The translations under genes and the position numbers were made by a program. Below the pieces are notes generated by a model that had not been told where the DNA came from, made no database searches, and worked only from the letters and a program-made list of their open reading frames with translations. Source: Gemmatimonadota bacterium (GTDB taxonomy: Bacteria; Gemmatimonadota; Gemmatimonadetes; Longimicrobiales; UBA6960). Taken from it: 6,406 nt of DNA. The stretch covers positions 1-6,406 of the forward strand of contig JADFLD010000130.1 in assembly GCA_022564535.1 (NCBI GenBank), given 5' to 3'. Each line of letters begins with the position of its first letter. The stretch's first letter is position 1. This document shows positions 1 to 5,601 of the stretch, piece by piece.

Positions 1-242
1 ACGTATCCCTGCGCTTGTAGCCACGAACGCGGCAGGCACAAATCGCGGTATCGCCCGTACCTATTGAGATATCGCCTCTGTCAGTCCTCGGAACTTCCGA
101 CTAGGGAACCTCTGAACGAGTAGGGTGCGCCGCGTTGCGACGCAGCTCCCAAGACGGCGGACACATCTCACCCGGCCGTGGAGGTAGCCATGGGCGGTGG
201 GCAGGCCGTATCCTCCCGGTCGGTTCCCTCAGAGGAGGTCGC
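1..242. other. 5' non-coding or undetermined stretch
   Basis: I see no confident gene here. In the second plus frame an open stretch from the window edge ends at TGA 65-67 and would give a short tail ending GIARTY. It could be the C-terminus of a gene lying to the left, but 21 residues cannot decide that. The first plus frame is open to TAG 121-123, but its Arg/Tyr/Cys-rich translation looks unlike a protein. No convincing sigma-70 promoter, tRNA fold or terminator hairpin was found. The last bases carry the ribosome-binding site of the next gene. Confidence 0.5.
231..239 (+). promoter_or_regulatory. Ribosome-binding site deciding the aminotransferase start
   Basis: AGAGGAGGT lies 3 nt before GTG 243, with its GGAGG core 4 nt away. 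It is by far the best Shine-Dalgarno match near the 5' end of this reading frame. It favours GTG 243 over the in-frame TTG at 135, whose extra 36 codons give a low-complexity Gly/Arg/Ser-rich peptide unlike this enzyme family. Confidence 0.7.
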
Positions 243-1370
243 GTGCTCGACCGATCCGCCATTCGTTCCGAGTTCCCGATCCTCGGGCGTCGTACCTACC
301 TGAACTCCTGCTCGCTCGGTGCGCTCTCACGCCGATCCGAGGCCTACCTCGCAGAGTTCACGGAACACTGGCACGACATGGGTGCGTCGGCGTGGTATGG
401 CCACTGGCTCGACCGTGTGGAGGATCTGCGGACTCGCGTGGCGGCTTTCCTCGGCGCCACTCCTCGAGAAATCGCCCTCCTGCCCTCGACCTCGTGCGCA
501 CTCGCTGTCATCACGGAATCGGTGCGTCTCGAGGGTCGCAACCGGGTCGTATGCACCGAGCTCGACTTCCCGACACTGGCGTACCAGTGGGCGGTGAAGC
601 CCGAAATCGAACTCGTCGTGCTGCGCAGTCCCGATGGCGTCCGCATCGATCCCGAGCAGTTCGAAGCGGCCGTGGACGAGCGGACGCTCTTCCTGGCCAC
701 CAGCCATGTCTTCTTCACGACGGGGTACGAACAGGACATCACGGCCCTCTCGAGAATCGCCCGAAGGGTGGGTGCATATTCGCTCATCGACGGATACCAG
801 GGCGCCGGCCAGGTCGAGCTGAACGTCACCGAAACCGACGTCGACTTCTATACGACCGGCCCTCTGAAGTGGCTGTGTGGTGGGCCGGGCCTCGCCTACC
901 TCTACGTGCGCGAGGAGCTCGTGGAGAGACTCGAGCCACGGATCACGTCGTGGTTCGCCACGAAGGGACAGTTCGACTTCGACCTCGAGGGCTTCGAGTA
1001 TCGGCCGGACGCCCGCCGCTTCGAGATGGGCACGCCAGCGCTGCCCACGGTACACACGGCGCTCGGCGGCCAAGAGCTCGTCGACGAGGTCGGCATGGCG
1101 GAGATCGTCCGACAAAACCGGGCACTCACGGACCGCCTCATGGAGGGGGCCCTCGAGGCGGGGCTTCGCGTCCGGGCACCCGCTCCGGAGCATCGCACCG
1201 CGATCGTGATGATCCACAACGACGATCCGCCCGCCGCCGTGAGGCATCTGGCCGAGCGTGGTGTCATCGTGGACCACCGACCGGGCTTCGTGCGGGTGAG
1301 CCCCCACTTCTACAACACAGATCAAGAGATAGACCGATGCATAGAGCTGCTCGCCACACACCGCCCGTAA
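243..1370 (+). CDS. Class V aminotransferase-fold PLP enzyme (kynureninase/cysteine desulfurase-like)
   Basis: This is a 375-residue fold-type I pyridoxal-phosphate enzyme, probably cytoplasmic. The N-terminal motif YLNSCSLGALS (19-29) resembles the entry loop of kynureninase-like and desulfurase-like members. STSCA (82-86) is the likely phosphate-binding turn. Asp183 and Gln186 in LIDGYQGAG match the DxxQ/H pair that contacts the cofactor ring. Lys209 in TGPLKWLCGGPG is the expected Schiff-base lysine. RVSPHFYNTDQEID (351-364) is the typical C-terminal segment whose Arg binds substrate carboxylate. Length is normal for the family. The cysteines I see (23, 85, 104, 212, 366) do not sit in the usual desulfurase active-site loop, so sulfur transfer is not supported. 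Known members include kynureninase, isopenicillin-N epimerase, cysteine desulfurase and selenocysteine lyase; the substrate here cannot be named. The start is GTG after a strong ribosome-binding site. The 3' end overlaps the next gene by 34 nt. Confidence 0.88.
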   Translation: MLDRSAIRSEFPILGRRTYLNSCSLGALSRRSEAYLAEFTEHWHDMGASAWYGHWLDRVEDLRTRVAAFLGATPREIALLPSTSCALAVITESVRLEGRNRVVCTELDFPTLAYQWAVKPEIELVVLRSPDGVRIDPEQFEAAVDERTLFLATSHVFFTTGYEQDITALSRIARRVGAYSLIDGYQGAGQVELNVTETDVDFYTTGPLKWLCGGPGLAYLYVREELVERLEPRITSWFATKGQFDFDLEGFEYRPDARRFEMGTPALPTVHTALGGQELVDEVGMAEIVRQNRALTDRLMEGALEAGLRVRAPAPEHRTAIVMIHNDDPPAAVRHLAERGVIVDHRPGFVRVSPHFYNTDQEIDRCIELLATHRP

Positions 1371-1801
1371 TCCCATTCCTCCTACTTTGCCTGCTGCCCA
1401 CGACGGCCTCGGGTCAATCGGCGGAAGACGCCGTGAAGCGGACACTCATCGACATGTGGGACGCCATTGAGCAGGCCGATCTGGAGCGATACGCGACCTA
1501 CATCCACGAGGACTTCACGTCGTTCGGAGAGACGGACACCTACCTGAACGAGGGCAAAGCCTACGAAATGCGTGGCGTGAAGAACTGGACCGATCGGAGC
1601 AGGAACATCCATACAGAAATGCACCAAGCGGAGGTCACCGTGCGCGGCGACGTCGCCTGGATCACCTATTACTGGACCGACGAGAGCAATTCGGCGGATA
1701 CCGGTCAGCCCTCGACGTCACGCGGGAAGTCGACGCGCATTTTCGTGCGCGAAGGCGGACGATGGCTATGCATCCACGGACACTACACGCTGGTAGGCTG
1801 A
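1337..1801 (+). CDS. Secreted NTF2/SnoaL-like (DUF4440-type) small protein
   Basis: This 154-residue protein has an apparent Sec signal peptide: basic residues at 3-7 (RAARH), a hydrophobic core over 11-20 (VIPFLLLCLL) and a likely cleavage after ASG (24-26). The mature part reads as a cone-shaped NTF2-like domain. An N-terminal helix (residues 31-57, about DAVKRTLIDMWDAIEQADLE) leads into HEDFTSFGETD. Strands follow, ending in RGKSTRIFVREGGRWLCIHGHYT (129-151), the usual closing strands with a Gly-Arg-Trp turn. Members serve as small-molecule enzymes, binding modules or accessory domains, so no reaction can be assigned. The start ATG 1337 lies inside the end of the aminotransferase gene (34-nt overlap), with only a weak AAGAG before it. 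The overlap suggests co-expression with that gene. A later start would remove part of the signal peptide, so 1337 is preferred. Confidence 0.75.
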   Translation: MHRAARHTPPVIPFLLLCLLPTTASGQSAEDAVKRTLIDMWDAIEQADLERYATYIHEDFTSFGETDTYLNEGKAYEMRGVKNWTDRSRNIHTEMHQAEVTVRGDVAWITYYWTDESNSADTGQPSTSRGKSTRIFVREGGRWLCIHGHYTLVG

Positions 1802-1818
1802 TACCTGGAGCCCGTGGG

Positions 1819-2145
1819 TCAGCGAGTCCCCTGGACCGGCGTCCACCGGTCCGCGTCGCGCAAGCGGTACTTCTCGAGCACACGCTCGAGCGCTTCATCG
1901 AGGTCGATGCCCTGTTCGTTCGCGATCACGAGCAGGACGAAGAAGACGTCCGCCAGCTCGATTGCGAGGTCCTGGTCCGACTCATCGGCCCGCTTCGTCT
2001 TGTGGCCAAAGCGGTGGTTCATCTCCCGCGCCAACTCGCCGACTTCCTCGGTCAAGCGGGCAAGGTTGGTGAGGGGCGGCCAGTAGCCCTCCTCGAACTG
2101 CGAGATCCACTCGTCTACTTTTTCCTGAGCTTCCCGGATGTTCAC
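1819..2145 (-). CDS. MazG-like nucleotide pyrophosphohydrolase (YpjD-type)
   Basis: This 108-residue, all-alpha, single-domain member of the MazG/all-alpha NTP pyrophosphatase superfamily would hydrolyse a nucleoside triphosphate or related nucleotide to the monophosphate and pyrophosphate in the cytoplasm. The metal-binding pattern is complete: Glu33, Glu34 and Glu37 in LTEEVGELAREM (EExxE), then Glu63 and Asp66 in ELADVFFVLLVIAN (ExxD). The stretch IDLDEAL followed by KYRLRDADRW is typical of the short YpjD-like branch rather than the two-domain MazG of Escherichia coli. The start is GTG and overlaps the stop of the upstream dehydrogenase by 4 nt (GTGA). There is no clear ribosome-binding site of its own, so translation is probably coupled. 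The preferred nucleotide cannot be read from sequence. It converges with the NTF2-like gene, leaving 17 nt between stops and no visible hairpin terminator. Confidence 0.87.
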   Translation of the reverse strand: MNIREAQEKVDEWISQFEEGYWPPLTNLARLTEEVGELAREMNHRFGHKTKRADESDQDLAIELADVFFVLLVIANEQGIDLDEALERVLEKYRLRDADRWTPVQGTR

Positions 2146-3179
2146 GGCACCAGAACCAGCTTTCCGAAGATCTTGCCTTCCTCCAGGATCTCATGGGCAC
2201 GACGCGCGTCAGCGAGCGGCATGACCTCCTGCACCACAGGGGAAAACGTGCCATCGAAGATCAGGCGCATGACTTCCCGGAACTCGGTGGGTGTGCCCAT
2301 GGTGCTGCCCAGGATCTCGAGCTGCTTCCAGAACACCAGGCGTAACTCGGTGACACCCCGCGAACCCGTCGTGGCGCCGGACGTGACCAAGCGTCCACCC
2401 TTCGACAGCGCCCGGAGGCACTTCGACCAGATTTCCTCGCCCACCGTGTCGAACACGACGTGGACGCCCTTCTTGTGGGTGTCTCGCCACACCTCGCGGG
2501 AGAAGTCGACCTTGAACCGGTCGTACACGATGTCGGCTCCGAGCTCAGCGGTGCGCGTGGCATTCTCCTGCCCTCCAGTGACCGCGAACACCTTCGCGCC
2601 CGCGCGCCGCGCGACCTGGACCGCCGCGGTTCCTACACCGCCGGACGCACCGGTAATCAGCACCCTCTCACCGGCTCGAAGGCGCCCCCGGGTAATGAGC
2701 GCGCGCCAGGCCGTGACGAAAACCAAACCCGCAGCGGCGGCATCGGTCGCCGAAAAGTCACCGGGGATCTCCAGCAGATTCTCAGCCGGAACGACCGTAT
2801 ACTCGGCGAAACCGCCCTGCGTGTGCTCACCGATGATTCGGAAGGGAAGCTCGTCGAACGATTCGCCCCGATCTTGGCCGGCGTACCAATCGTAACTCAG
2901 AGACGGATCCACCACGACGCGTGTCCCGACAGGAACGTCGTCCGCGCCGGGTCCGACCCGATCGACCACGCCCGCGATATCCGAGCCACCGATGTGGGGC
3001 ATCGGAGTTTCGATCGGAAGACCCCGCCGCACCCATAGGTCGAGGTGGTTCATGGCCGCCGCCTCCACCTTGATCCGCACTTCGCCGGGACCCGGCTCGG
3101 GGATCGGCACCTTGCGGATCTCAATGACCTCTGGACCGCCGCAATCCTGAAATACCGCAGCGCGCATCATCTTGGGCAT
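2142..3179 (-). CDS. Zinc-free medium-chain dehydrogenase/reductase, quinone-oxidoreductase type
   Basis: This 345-residue protein is a full-length NAD(P)-dependent medium-chain dehydrogenase/reductase. The N-terminal GroES-like domain covers about residues 1-130, with NHLDLWVRRG (44-53), IGGSDIAG (63-70) and GGFAEYTVVPAEN (122-134). The Rossmann domain carries TGASGGVGTAAVQVA (176-190), the nucleotide-binding loop of quinone-oxidoreductase-like members. The catalytic zinc ligands of alcohol dehydrogenases are absent. In the structural-zinc lobe (DPSLSYDWYAGQDRGESF, 91-108) every cysteine is replaced, although the loop keeps its length. It therefore probably reduces a quinone, enone or aldehyde without zinc; the substrate is unknown. 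The start ATG 3179 follows GAGGTGA (3190-3184) by 4 nt. In-frame ATGs at codons 4 and 5 are alternatives. It is the first gene of a two-gene unit with the MazG-like hydrolase. Confidence 0.9.
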   Translation of the reverse strand: MPKMMRAAVFQDCGGPEVIEIRKVPIPEPGPGEVRIKVEAAAMNHLDLWVRRGLPIETPMPHIGGSDIAGVVDRVGPGADDVPVGTRVVVDPSLSYDWYAGQDRGESFDELPFRIIGEHTQGGFAEYTVVPAENLLEIPGDFSATDAAAAGLVFVTAWRALITRGRLRAGERVLITGASGGVGTAAVQVARRAGAKVFAVTGGQENATRTAELGADIVYDRFKVDFSREVWRDTHKKGVHVVFDTVGEEIWSKCLRALSKGGRLVTSGATTGSRGVTELRLVFWKQLEILGSTMGTPTEFREVMRLIFDGTFSPVVQEVMPLADARRAHEILEEGKIFGKLVLVP

Positions 3180-3291
3180 CGAGTCACCTCATGGTGGAGA
3201 ACCAGAGCGCCCCAAGTCTAAGCCGTCTCCGCGTGGACTCATAACGGGTTGGGTCGGTAGCTCGCCCCGAGGCGTTGTTCTAGCTTGTCGG
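3180..3291. promoter_or_regulatory. Divergent intergenic region
   Basis: These 112 bp separate two divergently transcribed units and should hold both promoters. I could not pick convincing -35/-10 pairs. On the minus strand the ribosome-binding site GAGGTGA (3190-3184) is also part of a small CACC-ATGA-GGTG hairpin (4 bp, about 3196-3185), which is too weak to call a switch. On the plus side no Shine-Dalgarno sequence precedes ATG 3292 (the bases before it are CTTGTCGG), so that message may be leaderless or weakly initiated. Confidence 0.4.
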
Positions 3292-3645
3292 ATGACCGAC
3301 CACGACACGACGCTCGGCGGATACTTCCGCGTCCATAATCGGCCGCCCGCGTATGAAGGGTCCGACGGACATCCATACACCGTGTCCGTCGAGATCGAGA
3401 AGACCGGAAATCTGCGGACTCCTTTCGCGGGTTATCTCGTCTTCCCGAGGTGGGCCGAGAGTGGCATCGGCATCGTCGGGCATGTGGAAACCCCTACGCT
3501 GGTACAGTGCCCGACGTCGGAGGAGGTGAAGGACGAGCTCGGGGAGAAAACACTCTTCGAGGTACAGCAGTTACTCCAGGAAGCAATTCTCAAGAGACAG
3601 GCCGAGGAGGAGGACGTGAGGGGTGAGCCTGGGACTGATGGCTGA
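3292..3645 (+). CDS. Conserved-looking hypothetical protein upstream of queE
   Basis: I do not recognise a named family. The 117-residue protein has no signal peptide or membrane segment and is probably a soluble cytoplasmic protein. Residues 10-70 look like a beta-rich domain: GYFRVHNRPPAYEGSDGHPYTV, then FAGYLVFPRWAESGIGIVGHVETPTL. Residues 76-106 are helical and strongly charged (EEVKDELGEKTLFEVQQLLQ, then AILKRQAEEE). The tail after 106 is probably disordered. The codons upstream to 3172 are also open, but they translate to a Pro/Gly/Arg-rich peptide overlapping the divergent promoter region, so ATG 3292 is preferred despite its lack of a Shine-Dalgarno sequence. The 3' end overlaps queE by 23 nt if queE starts at 3623, or by 8 nt if it starts at 3638. 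The overlap argues for co-expression with QueE but gives no function. Confidence 0.7.
   Translation: MTDHDTTLGGYFRVHNRPPAYEGSDGHPYTVSVEIEKTGNLRTPFAGYLVFPRWAESGIGIVGHVETPTLVQCPTSEEVKDELGEKTLFEVQQLLQEAILKRQAEEEDVRGEPGTDG
3608..3613 (+). promoter_or_regulatory. Ribosome-binding site of queE
   Basis: AGGAGG sits in a longer purine run (3604-3614) inside the upstream gene, 9 nt before GTG 3623. It supports the GTG start. The alternative ATG 3638 has only GGTGA (3622-3626) 11 nt upstream. Confidence 0.5.
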
Positions 3646-4306
3646 ACCGTTCCTTCGCATCACCGAGATCTTCCATTCGATTCAGGGCGAGTCGACTTGG
3701 GCCGGCATGCCCTGCACCTTCGTCCGAATCACAGGATGCCCGCTCCGCTGCACGTGGTGCGATACCGAGTACGCCTTCCACGGCGGAAGCAGGATGACGT
3801 TCGACGAAATCCTCGCCGAAGTGGGGCGTCACCCCGCCCGTGTGGTCGAGATCACCGGCGGCGAACCGCTCTCGCACGCTGGCGCGTTCGACTTGGCCGA
3901 CCGGCTACTCGACGCAGGCTATACCGTGCTCGTCGAAACCTCGGGCGCGTTCGATGTGGCGCCGCTCGACGAGCGCGTGCACAAGATCATGGACCTCAAG
4001 TGCCCAGGCTCGGGCGAATGTAGCCGAAACCTGTGGAGCAACCTCGACCATCTGACCCATCGGGACGAGGTGAAATTCGTGGTCATGGACCGGGCGGACT
4101 ACGAGTGGTCACGCGACACGATCCGAGAACGCGGGCTCGACCGACGCGTGGACGAAGGCACCCTGAGAGCGCTCCTGATGTCGCCGGTATGGGGCGAGAT
4201 CGACCTGGAGGATCTGGCGACTTGGATTCTGGAGGACGGCCTTCAGGTCCGCTTCCAGATCCAGGTCCACAAGCTGATCTGGGGAGCCGGAGCGACCGGG
4301 GTCTGA
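3623..4306 (+). CDS. queE: 7-carboxy-7-deazaguanine synthase QueE (radical SAM)
   Basis: QueE converts 6-carboxytetrahydropterin to 7-carboxy-7-deazaguanine, the ring-contraction step on the route to preQ0, queuosine and other 7-deazaguanines. It is a cytoplasmic radical-SAM enzyme needing a 4Fe-4S cluster, SAM and Mg2+. The 227-residue product shows the family hallmarks in order: FHSIQGES (17-24), the cluster motif Cys39-x3-Cys43-x2-Cys46 in GCPLRCTWCDTEY, TGGEP (78-82) for SAM binding, VETSG (104-108), MDLKCPGSGE (123-132), and QVHKLIWG (214-221) at the C-terminus. Length is within the usual range. The start is GTG 3623 with a well-spaced AGGAGG. ATG 3638, giving MAEPFLRITEIF, is an equally family-like alternative. 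No queC, queD or queF lies in the window, so the other pathway genes must be elsewhere. The stop TGA shares its last base with the next start (TGATG), indicating coupled translation. Confidence 0.93.
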   Translation: MSLGLMAEPFLRITEIFHSIQGESTWAGMPCTFVRITGCPLRCTWCDTEYAFHGGSRMTFDEILAEVGRHPARVVEITGGEPLSHAGAFDLADRLLDAGYTVLVETSGAFDVAPLDERVHKIMDLKCPGSGECSRNLWSNLDHLTHRDEVKFVVMDRADYEWSRDTIRERGLDRRVDEGTLRALLMSPVWGEIDLEDLATWILEDGLQVRFQIQVHKLIWGAGATGV

Positions 4307-4938
4307 TGAGCCTCCTCGAGACCGATCGGCGTTTCGGGGTCATGAGCGAAGCGCTGGCATCGCGTGCGTCCGAGCGTAACGCCCCCCGAGCGCAGATCGG
4401 CGAGCGTCTCGAGACGGCGGTATCCGTCGTCGTCCGTGCCCGGGACGATCTTGACTTCCTGCTCATCAAGCGCGCGACGTCCGAACGAGATCCTTGGTCG
4501 GGACACATGGCGCTACCCGGTGGACGACGGGAGCCGACGGACTCGGGCCTCCTCGAGACGGCCGAGCGTGAAACGTTGGAGGAAACCGGGGTCGATCTCC
4601 AACGGGTCGGATTCCCTCTCGGACGCCTAAGCGACGTCGCGACGTCCGGGCCTCACCTACCGAAGCTACTCATCGCCCCGTACGTGTTCGGCGTGCCCGC
4701 AGACACGGAAGCGCTCGTCGCGTCCCACGAGGTCGAACGCGTCTATTGGATCCCGCTCGACACCTTGCGCTCGGCCGACACGCTCACCTCGGTGGAGATC
4801 CCCCTGCCGGGAGGACCGCGGATGTTCCCGAGCTACAACGTCGTCGGAGAGCACATCTGGGGGCTTACGCATCGGATCCTGGCGCACTTCCTCGAAGTGT
4901 ACCCGGGCTCGGAGCTGGAGAAACTGGGAAGCACCTGA
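4306..4938 (+). CDS. Nudix hydrolase, CoA pyrophosphatase-like
   Basis: This 210-residue protein has one Nudix domain. The Nudix helix is LPGGRREPTDSG (70-81) followed by LLETAERETLEETGV (82-96), with metal-binding Glu89, Glu92 and Glu93. The preceding LLIKRATSERDPWSGHMALPGG (52-73) and the two-residue-longer spacing before the RE pair match the CoA pyrophosphatase (NudL/NUDT7-8) branch. So does IWGLTHRILAHFL (184-196) near the C-terminus. These enzymes cleave CoA or acyl-CoA to 3',5'-ADP and phosphopantetheine in a Mg2+/Mn2+-dependent manner. The substrate assignment is by family resemblance only. The start ATG 4306 overlaps the queE stop by 1 nt. GGGG at 4298-4301 may serve as a weak ribosome-binding site. 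ATG 4342 is a possible later start that would still keep the domain. It ends 9 nt from the convergent membrane-protein gene. Confidence 0.87.
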   Translation: MSLLETDRRFGVMSEALASRASERNAPRAQIGERLETAVSVVVRARDDLDFLLIKRATSERDPWSGHMALPGGRREPTDSGLLETAERETLEETGVDLQRVGFPLGRLSDVATSGPHLPKLLIAPYVFGVPADTEALVASHEVERVYWIPLDTLRSADTLTSVEIPLPGGPRMFPSYNVVGEHIWGLTHRILAHFLEVYPGSELEKLGST

Positions 4939-4947
4939 CCGGATCGT

Positions 4948-5601
4948 TCAGACCTGCGGCCTTCGAACGAGACGCATGGCCATGCCCGCGAGCGCGCCTT
5001 CGATGACCCCCAGCGGCACCAGAGACCACACCCCCTGGAGGCCTAGAAGACGCTCTCCGAGGTTGAATGAGGCGTATCGTGCAATGAGCGGATCCATGAG
5101 CGTGATCGACCAGTCGCGGAGCAGGAACGTCGGGTAGACGTGAAGCGATCCACGAGACAACGGACCGCCCAGGGGGGGCGCCGCAGCAAGGCCGAGATCG
5201 ACCTTCATCACGCCGAGAAACTTCGCCCACGTGAAGAAAAACGGGGATCCGTGAAGAGCGTCCTGAGCCATCGGCGACACCGAGGCGATCACGAACATGT
5301 TCGCGACCGAGATGGCTCCGAGACCTATCACCGCGTGGGGCATCCATCGACGCTTCGGGACCAGCGCGAGAAGCGCGATGTAGAAGGGCAGCGCGACGAT
5401 CTGAAAGCGCGCGCCGGCCGACACCCCGCCCTGCCACGTGTTGTAACTCATGTTCAAGAGAAGCACAGCCACGACGTTCGCGAGCGCCAACCCGAGGAAA
5501 GCACGGTGCCCGGTATCGACCTCCGCCCCCCTTCGGAGCCCCCGGAACGCGAGCAGTCCGACGAGCAGCACGGGCCGTCTGGTTGCCCTTGCAAGCGACA
5601 C
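4948..5601 (-). CDS. Membrane protein, probably the C-terminal part of a longer polytopic protein
   Basis: The 217-codon reading frame from GTG 5601 encodes hydrophobic segments at about 10-20, 34-50, 66-82, 89-108 and 187-209. NTWQGGVSAGARFQIVALPF (54-73) resembles the WxGGxxxGPRxxxPxLPF loop before a membrane helix in many polytopic glycosyltransferase-like proteins. In those proteins it lies towards the C-terminus, after about eight or more helices that are missing here. The frame stays open upstream to codon 5682-5680 and translates to plausible protein (ALRYAELLRRPAHYVSLARA), then hits TAG 5685-5683. No Shine-Dalgarno sequence precedes GTG 5601. AAGGAG (5671-5666) lies 16 nt before an in-frame CTG at 5649. 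The protein is therefore either a short stand-alone membrane protein with a poorly marked start or, more likely, the surviving 3' end of a truncated gene. The 5' neighbourhood shows no matching continuation in other frames. Confidence 0.6.
   Translation of the reverse strand: MSLARATRRPVLLVGLLAFRGLRRGAEVDTGHRAFLGLALANVVAVLLLNMSYNTWQGGVSAGARFQIVALPFYIALLALVPKRRWMPHAVIGLGAISVANMFVIASVSPMAQDALHGSPFFFTWAKFLGVMKVDLGLAAAPPLGGPLSRGSLHVYPTFLLRDWSITLMDPLIARYASFNLGERLLGLQGVWSLVPLGVIEGALAGMAMRLVRRPQV

Noticed and set aside
135..242. N-terminal extension of the aminotransferase from TTG 135
   Set aside because: The extra 36 codons are low-complexity Gly/Arg/Ser sequence, and the strong ribosome-binding site is placed for GTG 243.
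190..303. Short frame ATG 190 to TGA 303 with a GGAGGT before it, a possible leader peptide
   Set aside because: It has 37 Ser/Val/Pro-rich codons with no attenuator structure downstream and overlaps the aminotransferase start; chance is more likely.
327..1445. Long minus-strand open frame (372 codons) opposite the aminotransferase gene
   Set aside because: Its translation shows no motif and it is the typical antisense shadow of a GC-rich gene; the plus strand carries clear PLP-enzyme motifs.
1802..1818. Terminator between the convergent NTF2-like and MazG-like genes
   Set aside because: Only 17 nt separate the stops, and I see no stable hairpin with a T-tract.
1762..2895. Plus-strand open frame (377 codons) opposite the MazG-like and dehydrogenase genes
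   Set aside because: It crosses two well-supported minus-strand genes, and its translation is rich in Arg/Ser/Pro with no recognisable domain.
4033..4305. Extension of the Nudix frame upstream into queE
   Set aside because: The extension is an Arg/Pro/Gly-rich shadow of queE; ATG 4306 at the TGATG overlap gives a normal-length protein.
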